DNA from: Elusimicrobiota bacterium
GTDB lineage: Bacteria; Elusimicrobiota; Elusimicrobia; UBA1565; UBA9628
Direction: 5' to 3'
Assembly (NCBI GenBank): GCA_028717525.1
Contig: JAQUNT010000039.1
Location: forward strand, 1 to 10,186
DNA: 10,186 nt
The notes beneath the pieces are model-generated. The model worked only from the letters and a program-made list of their open reading frames with translations. It did not search any database and was not told the DNA's origin. Positions within the stretch are counted from its first letter, which is position 1; each line of letters starts with the position of its first letter. This document shows positions 7,291 to 10,186 of this stretch, one piece after another. Both the position numbers and the translations under genes were made by a program.

Positions 7291-7982
7291 CCTGGGCTCT
7301 CCTGCTGTCCCTGACGGCCTCCGTCCAAGCCGCGGCCCCCTCCGGGGGCGACGCGTCCCATCGCGTCGTGGGCGGGGTGGTGCGCAGCAAGGAATGGGTC
7401 ATCCGCCGGGCTCCCCGCCGCGAGGAGGAGTTCATCGGCGAGGTGAGCTACCGCAAGGGGCCGAGCCTGCTGACCTCGGACTGGGCGCTGTTCCGGCACG
7501 AGGCGCAGCTCTGGAACGCGCGCGGGCACGTGGGACTCCAGCATACGCTCAAGTCCGGCGACCGCATCGAGGTCTCCGGGGAGACCGCCGAATTCGCCCA
7601 GAGGACCGGCCGGGGCCGGCTGTCGCCGCCCAAGGGCGGCCTGGTCGCCTACTCCCGCATCCCGCCCGCAGGGCCCCCCGACGAGGGTTCGGCCCAGCGC
7701 ATCGACTGGGAGGGACAGGAGCGCGTCCGCCTGTCCGGACGGGTGCATGTCTGGGGCCCGCGCTTGGCGCTCTGGGGCGATCAGGCCGACTACGAGGCGG
7801 CCGAGGGCAAGCTCACCGTGACGGGCGGGCGGCCGGTGGTGCACGTCCTGCAGGGCGATTGGACCGGCGCGGTCCAAGGCGACCGGGTGACCGCCCTGCA
7901 GAGGCCGGACCGGATGCAGGCGGACGGCCGGACCCAGGGCTGGATCAGGTTCAAAGAGCAGCCGGGGAAGAAAAAGCCATGA
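7287..7982 (+). CDS. lptA: LptA/OstA-family periplasmic LPS-transport protein
   Basis: A 231-residue secreted protein that starts with a short Sec signal (TWALLLSLTASVQAAA, probable cleavage near residue 17). The rest has the repeating beta-jellyroll pattern of LptA/OstA: WALFRHEAQLWNARGHVGLQ (66-85), SGDRIEVSGETAEF (90-103), ERVRLSGRVHVWGPRLALWGDQADYEAAEGKLTVTGGRPVVHV (145-187) and a closing VQGDRVTALQRPDRMQADGRTQGWIRF (196-222). LptA oligomers or single units bridge LptC to LptD and carry LPS through the periplasm. The GTG start overlaps the lptC stop (GTGA) and is preceded by AAGGAGG; the stop overlaps the lptB ATG (ATGA). The sequence is divergent, so assignment rests on the beta-repeat pattern plus the lptC-lptB context. 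Confidence 0.82.
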   Translation: MTWALLLSLTASVQAAAPSGGDASHRVVGGVVRSKEWVIRRAPRREEEFIGEVSYRKGPSLLTSDWALFRHEAQLWNARGHVGLQHTLKSGDRIEVSGETAEFAQRTGRGRLSPPKGGLVAYSRIPPAGPPDEGSAQRIDWEGQERVRLSGRVHVWGPRLALWGDQADYEAAEGKLTVTGGRPVVHVLQGDWTGAVQGDRVTALQRPDRMQADGRTQGWIRFKEQPGKKKP

Positions 7983-8698
7983 AGCTCAGCGCCGGCGACA
8001 TCCGCAAGTCCTACGGGGACCGCCAGGTGGTGCAGGGCGTGACCCTGGAGGTCTCCTCCGGCGAGATCGTAGGCCTGCTCGGGCCCAACGGGGCCGGCAA
8101 GACCACGACCTTCTACAGCCTGGCGGGCTTCATCACACCGGAGTCCGGTGTGATCGCCATCGACGACGAGGACGTCACAGCCCTGCCCATGTACGCGCGC
8201 GCCCGACGGGGCCTGGGCTACCTGGCCCAGGAGCCGACCGTGTTCCGGGGCCTGAGCGTGGAGGAGAACCTGCGCGCGGTCCTGGAGCGCACCGTGCCCA
8301 GCCGCCTGGAGCAGATGCGCCGGGTCAAGGACCTTCTGGAGGAGTTCGGACTGTGGGAGCTCCGGCGGCAGAAGGCCTGGACCTTGTCGGGCGGGGAGAA
8401 GCGGCGCCTGGAGGTCGCCCGGGCCATGATCAGCGACCCCAAGATCATCATGCTCGACGAGCCGTTCGTGGGCATCGACCCGATCACGGTCGGCGACCTC
8501 AAGACCATGATCTCGGCGCTCAAGGACCGGGGCATCGGGATATTGATCACGGACCACAACGTGCGCGAGACCTTGCCCATCATCGAGCGCGCCTATCTGA
8601 TCTTCGACGGGAAGATCCTCGTGGAGGGCAACTCCAAGCAACTGCTGGAAGATCCCAAGGCCCGGGAGCTCTATCTCGGGCACGACTTCAAAATCTAG
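7979..8698 (+). CDS. lptB: LPS export ABC transporter ATPase LptB
   Basis: LptB is the cytoplasmic ATPase that powers LPS extraction from the inner membrane with LptF and LptG, which are not in this window. The 239-residue product has every ABC motif: Walker A GPNGAGKT (35-42), Q-loop Gln84, the signature LSGGEKRRLE (136-145), Walker B IIMLDEPF (156-163, catalytic Glu161) and switch His193 in ITDHNVRETL. The sequences LDEPFVGIDPITVGDLK and ITDHNVRETLPIIERAYLI, together with the end YLGHDFKI, are characteristic of LptB rather than of LivF-like relatives. The start overlaps the lptA stop by 4 nt. It ends the plus-strand operon at TAG 8696-8698. Confidence 0.96.
   Translation: MKLSAGDIRKSYGDRQVVQGVTLEVSSGEIVGLLGPNGAGKTTTFYSLAGFITPESGVIAIDDEDVTALPMYARARRGLGYLAQEPTVFRGLSVEENLRAVLERTVPSRLEQMRRVKDLLEEFGLWELRRQKAWTLSGGEKRRLEVARAMISDPKIIMLDEPFVGIDPITVGDLKTMISALKDRGIGILITDHNVRETLPIIERAYLIFDGKILVEGNSKQLLEDPKARELYLGHDFKI
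8132..8154. repeat. 23-bp near-perfect palindrome within lptB
   Basis: ATCACACCGGA (8132-8142) is the exact reverse complement of TCCGGTGTGAT (8144-8154) around a single central G. It encodes ITPESGVI just after Walker A, a stretch usually present in LptB proteins, so codon choice rather than insertion probably created it. It could bind a dimeric regulator or fold as a hairpin in mRNA; nothing else supports a role. Confidence 0.6.
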
Positions 8699-8707
8699 GA
8701 ATCTAGG
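8692..8707. repeat. 8-bp tandem duplication at the lptB stop codon
   Basis: AATCTAGG occurs twice in direct succession, at 8692-8699 and 8700-8707. The first copy holds the lptB stop TAG (8696-8698), and the second runs into the left arm of the palindrome at 8706-8777. It may be a slippage product or a trace of insertion of that element. Confidence 0.7.
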
Positions 8708-8777
8708 TGCCACGGGTCAACTTTCTTAACTTTCCACGTCCCTTTTCAGAGTAAGTTGAAAGTTGACCCGTGGCACC
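8706..8777. repeat. Palindromic element between convergent genes (20-bp perfect inverted repeat)
   Basis: GGTGCCACGGGTCAACTTTC at 8706-8725 pairs perfectly with 8758-8777. After a 2-nt bulge, five more pairs form (AACTT at 8728-8732 with AAGTT at 8753-8757), leaving a 20-nt loop. The interior is much richer in A and T than the surrounding genes. It fills almost all of the 83-nt gap between the stops of lptB and the convergent EPSP-synthase-like gene. It could stop transcription from both sides, but no T-run follows the stem on either strand, so a mobile palindromic or REP-like element is at least as likely. Confidence 0.75.
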
Positions 8778-8781
8778 ACCA

Positions 8782-10026
8782 CTATCTTAGCCGGGCCAGT
8801 TGCTTGAGCAGGCGCGGATATCGGTCGGACACGATCCCGGCCTCGGAGACCACCGTTCCGCCTTCGTCCAGAAGCCCGGCCAGCAGTCCCGCGCGGGCCA
8901 GCCGCTCATCCTCGCAGACTGAGACGCGGCCCGGCCTCAGCGGGGTCGGCCCAGACACCACCAGGTCCTCGCCCTCGGCCCCGGCGCGGACGCCGAGGCT
9001 ATCGAGCAGACCGAGGAGCCGGGCGGCCTGTTCCGGACCGCCGGCCAGAGCGCCGCGCAGACGGCTGGCTCCCTTGGCCTGGGACGCGGCCACGGCCAGC
9101 AGCGGCAGGTCCGCGGCCGCCTGATCGGCGGGCAGATCCGCTCCGTGAAGCCTCTGGCTCCGGACCCGGAACCCGCCCGCAAGCCAGTCCGACCGCAGGC
9201 CCATGAGCAGGAGGACCGCGAGCACCCCGGAGCGGGAGTCCTCCGGAGCGACCCCCTCGATGAAGAGCTCGCTGCCCGGGTTGAGCCCGGCCGCCAGGGC
9301 CCAGAACGCGGCCCAGGACAGGTCGGGGGCCACGGCCAGGCGCCTGCCGGCCAGATTCTTGCCGCCCTTCACCGTGGTCGTGAGGCCTTTTCTCCTGATA
9401 TCCGCCCCGAACAGGGCCAACAGGCCCTCCAGGCGCGTATCGGACGGGAACGGCTCGGTCACCGAGGTCTCCCCGAGAGCCATGGTCCCGGCCAGCAGGA
9501 CGGCGGCTCTTAGGTGCTCGCACGCCTGCGGCAGGACGTGGCTGGCCCCTTTGAGCGCCCGGCCCAGCACGCAGACCGGGGCGCAGTCGCTGCCGCGCTG
9601 CAGGTGGACGGCGGCGCCCATCCGCCGCAGAGCGGCCGCCACATCGAGCAAGGGGAAGCGCCGCAGACCTTCGTCGCCGATGATATCGGCCGCGATCGGA
9701 TTGGCGGCGATGACTCCCATCAGGAGCCGCACCGTGGCCCCCGACTCGCCGGCCTTGAGGCACAGCTTGGGCTGGGCCAACCCCCGCCAGCCCAGGCCGC
9801 GGACCGCGGTCTGCTCCCCGTCGGTCGTGGAGGAGATGGCGACCCCCAGGTCCATGAGACAGGACCAGGTGCAATGCACGTCGAGGGAAGGGGATAGGCG
9901 CTCCACGATCGTATGGCCTCCGGCCATGGCCCCGAGCAGGAGGGCCACGTGGGACAGGGTCTCGTCGCTCGGCGGGCGCAGCCTGCCGCGCAGGGGGAGT
10001 CCGCCGCCGACCTGCAACGTGTCCAT
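8782..10026 (-). CDS. EPSP-synthase-family (AroA-like) protein with degenerate active site
   Basis: A 414-residue protein with the length and repeat layout of EPSP synthase (3-phosphoshikimate 1-carboxyvinyltransferase). Recognisable: LRGRLRPPSDETLSHVALLLGAMAGG (12-37), AGESGATVRLLMGVIAA (92-108), GDEGLRRFPLLDV (117-129), RAAVLLAGTMALG (173-185), APDLSWAAFWALAAGLNPGSEL (233-254), LPLLAVAA (307-314) and DERLARAGLLAGLL (373-386). The usual substrate-binding residues are mostly replaced: DKSISHR is DETLSHV (Lys to Glu22, Arg to Val27), GNSGTT is GESGAT, the PEP-binding Arg is Phe124, the S-S-Q triad is C-E-H (169-171), the catalytic Asp of IDELP is Ala305, and the RVKESDR motif is missing (about 327-333). 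It is therefore probably not a working shikimate enzyme. The frame is intact and GGAG precedes the ATG by 4 nt, so it looks expressed. It lies 28 nt downstream of a TPR-like gene and converges on lptB. Confidence 0.8.
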   Translation of the reverse strand: MDTLQVGGGLPLRGRLRPPSDETLSHVALLLGAMAGGHTIVERLSPSLDVHCTWSCLMDLGVAISSTTDGEQTAVRGLGWRGLAQPKLCLKAGESGATVRLLMGVIAANPIAADIIGDEGLRRFPLLDVAAALRRMGAAVHLQRGSDCAPVCVLGRALKGASHVLPQACEHLRAAVLLAGTMALGETSVTEPFPSDTRLEGLLALFGADIRRKGLTTTVKGGKNLAGRRLAVAPDLSWAAFWALAAGLNPGSELFIEGVAPEDSRSGVLAVLLLMGLRSDWLAGGFRVRSQRLHGADLPADQAAADLPLLAVAASQAKGASRLRGALAGGPEQAARLLGLLDSLGVRAGAEGEDLVVSGPTPLRPGRVSVCEDERLARAGLLAGLLDEGGTVVSEAGIVSDRYPRLLKQLARLR

Positions 10027-10054
10027 AGCGCTCCGCTGGACCCCGGAGACCTGT

Positions 10055-10186
10055 TCAGGTGAACAGTTCGAGGTGTGTGTGGATCCTGGCCCGCCGCGCG
10101 CGCCGCACGGCCCGGTCGAACAGCCGCTCGGCCTCGGCGGTCCCTCCCTGCGCGTGCAGCAGAACCGCCAGGGAAGTCTCGCACAG
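10055..10186 (-). CDS. C-terminal end of a TPR-like protein (partial)
   Basis: The minus strand is open from the window edge to a TGA at 10055-10057, giving 43 residues that begin LCETSLAVLLHAQGGTAEAE and continue RLFDRAVRRARRA. The spacing of Ala, Leu and Gly and the AEAERLFDRAV segment resemble the end of a tetratricopeptide repeat, but one partial repeat is weak evidence. The rest lies beyond the window. It ends 28 nt before the EPSP-synthase-like start, so the two are probably co-transcribed. A short inverted repeat (CTGTTCA/TGAACAG, 10051-10057 and 10060-10066) covers its stop codon. Confidence 0.55.
   Translation of the reverse strand: MCETSLAVLLHAQGGTAEAERLFDRAVRRARRARIHTHLELFT

Noticed and set aside
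7790..8713. A minus-strand open frame of 307 codons opposite lptB
   Set aside because: It mirrors the LptB codons, has no domain signature, and would run into the palindromic element. LptB has every ABC motif.
10049..10066. Overlapping small inverted repeats (ACCTG/CAGGT and CTGTTCA/TGAACAG) at the end of the TPR-like gene
   Set aside because: Stems of 5-7 bp with 2-nt centres and no T-run. Too weak to call a terminator or operator, and the next gene starts 28 nt on.

Overview
This is a GC-rich (about two-thirds G+C by eye), gene-dense stretch from the chromosome of a Gram-negative (diderm, LPS-making) bacterium. The gene set is lipid A phosphorylation, heptose and Kdo supply, and the Lpt transport bridge. 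The taxon cannot be fixed from the sequence; a deep-branching diderm such as Elusimicrobiota would fit the gene order and the metal-type KdsA, but that is a guess.

Layout. Positions 1-73 are the tail of an upstream gene. A short spacer follows, with an 8-bp tandem repeat and a terminator-like hairpin. From 196 to 8698 runs one compact plus-strand block: lpxK, a DUF3108 lipoprotein, the heptose-7-phosphate kinase rfaE1, kdsB, pyrG, kdsA, a small membrane zinc-ribbon protein, lptC, lptA and lptB. Most junctions overlap by 1-4 nt (ATGA, GTGA or TGATG), which implies one translationally coupled operon. The main exception is the 15-nt gap before rfaE1, where a perfect extended -10 box suggests an internal promoter giving an almost leaderless mRNA. 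On the minus strand, converging on lptB, lie the end of a TPR-like gene (10186-10055) and an EPSP-synthase-family gene (10026-8782). A 72-nt palindromic element separates the two convergent units.

Function. KdsA makes Kdo-8-phosphate. PyrG makes CTP, which KdsB uses to activate Kdo as CMP-Kdo. LpxK makes the 4'-phosphorylated lipid A precursor that accepts Kdo. RfaE1 starts activation of core heptose. LptB (ATPase), LptC and LptA move finished LPS across the periplasm. No kdsC or kdsD is present; the zinc-ribbon gene sits between kdsA and lptC.

Most unusual items: (1) the EPSP-synthase-like protein keeps the fold signature but has lost nearly every substrate-binding and catalytic residue; (2) a duplicated 57-bp palindromic repeat sits in frame at the very start of kdsA and adds about 41 residues; (3) two adjacent perfect hairpins, the second with a T-rich tail, lie inside the signal-peptide region of the DUF3108 gene; (4) a 20-bp perfect inverted repeat of atypical composition separates lptB from the convergent gene.
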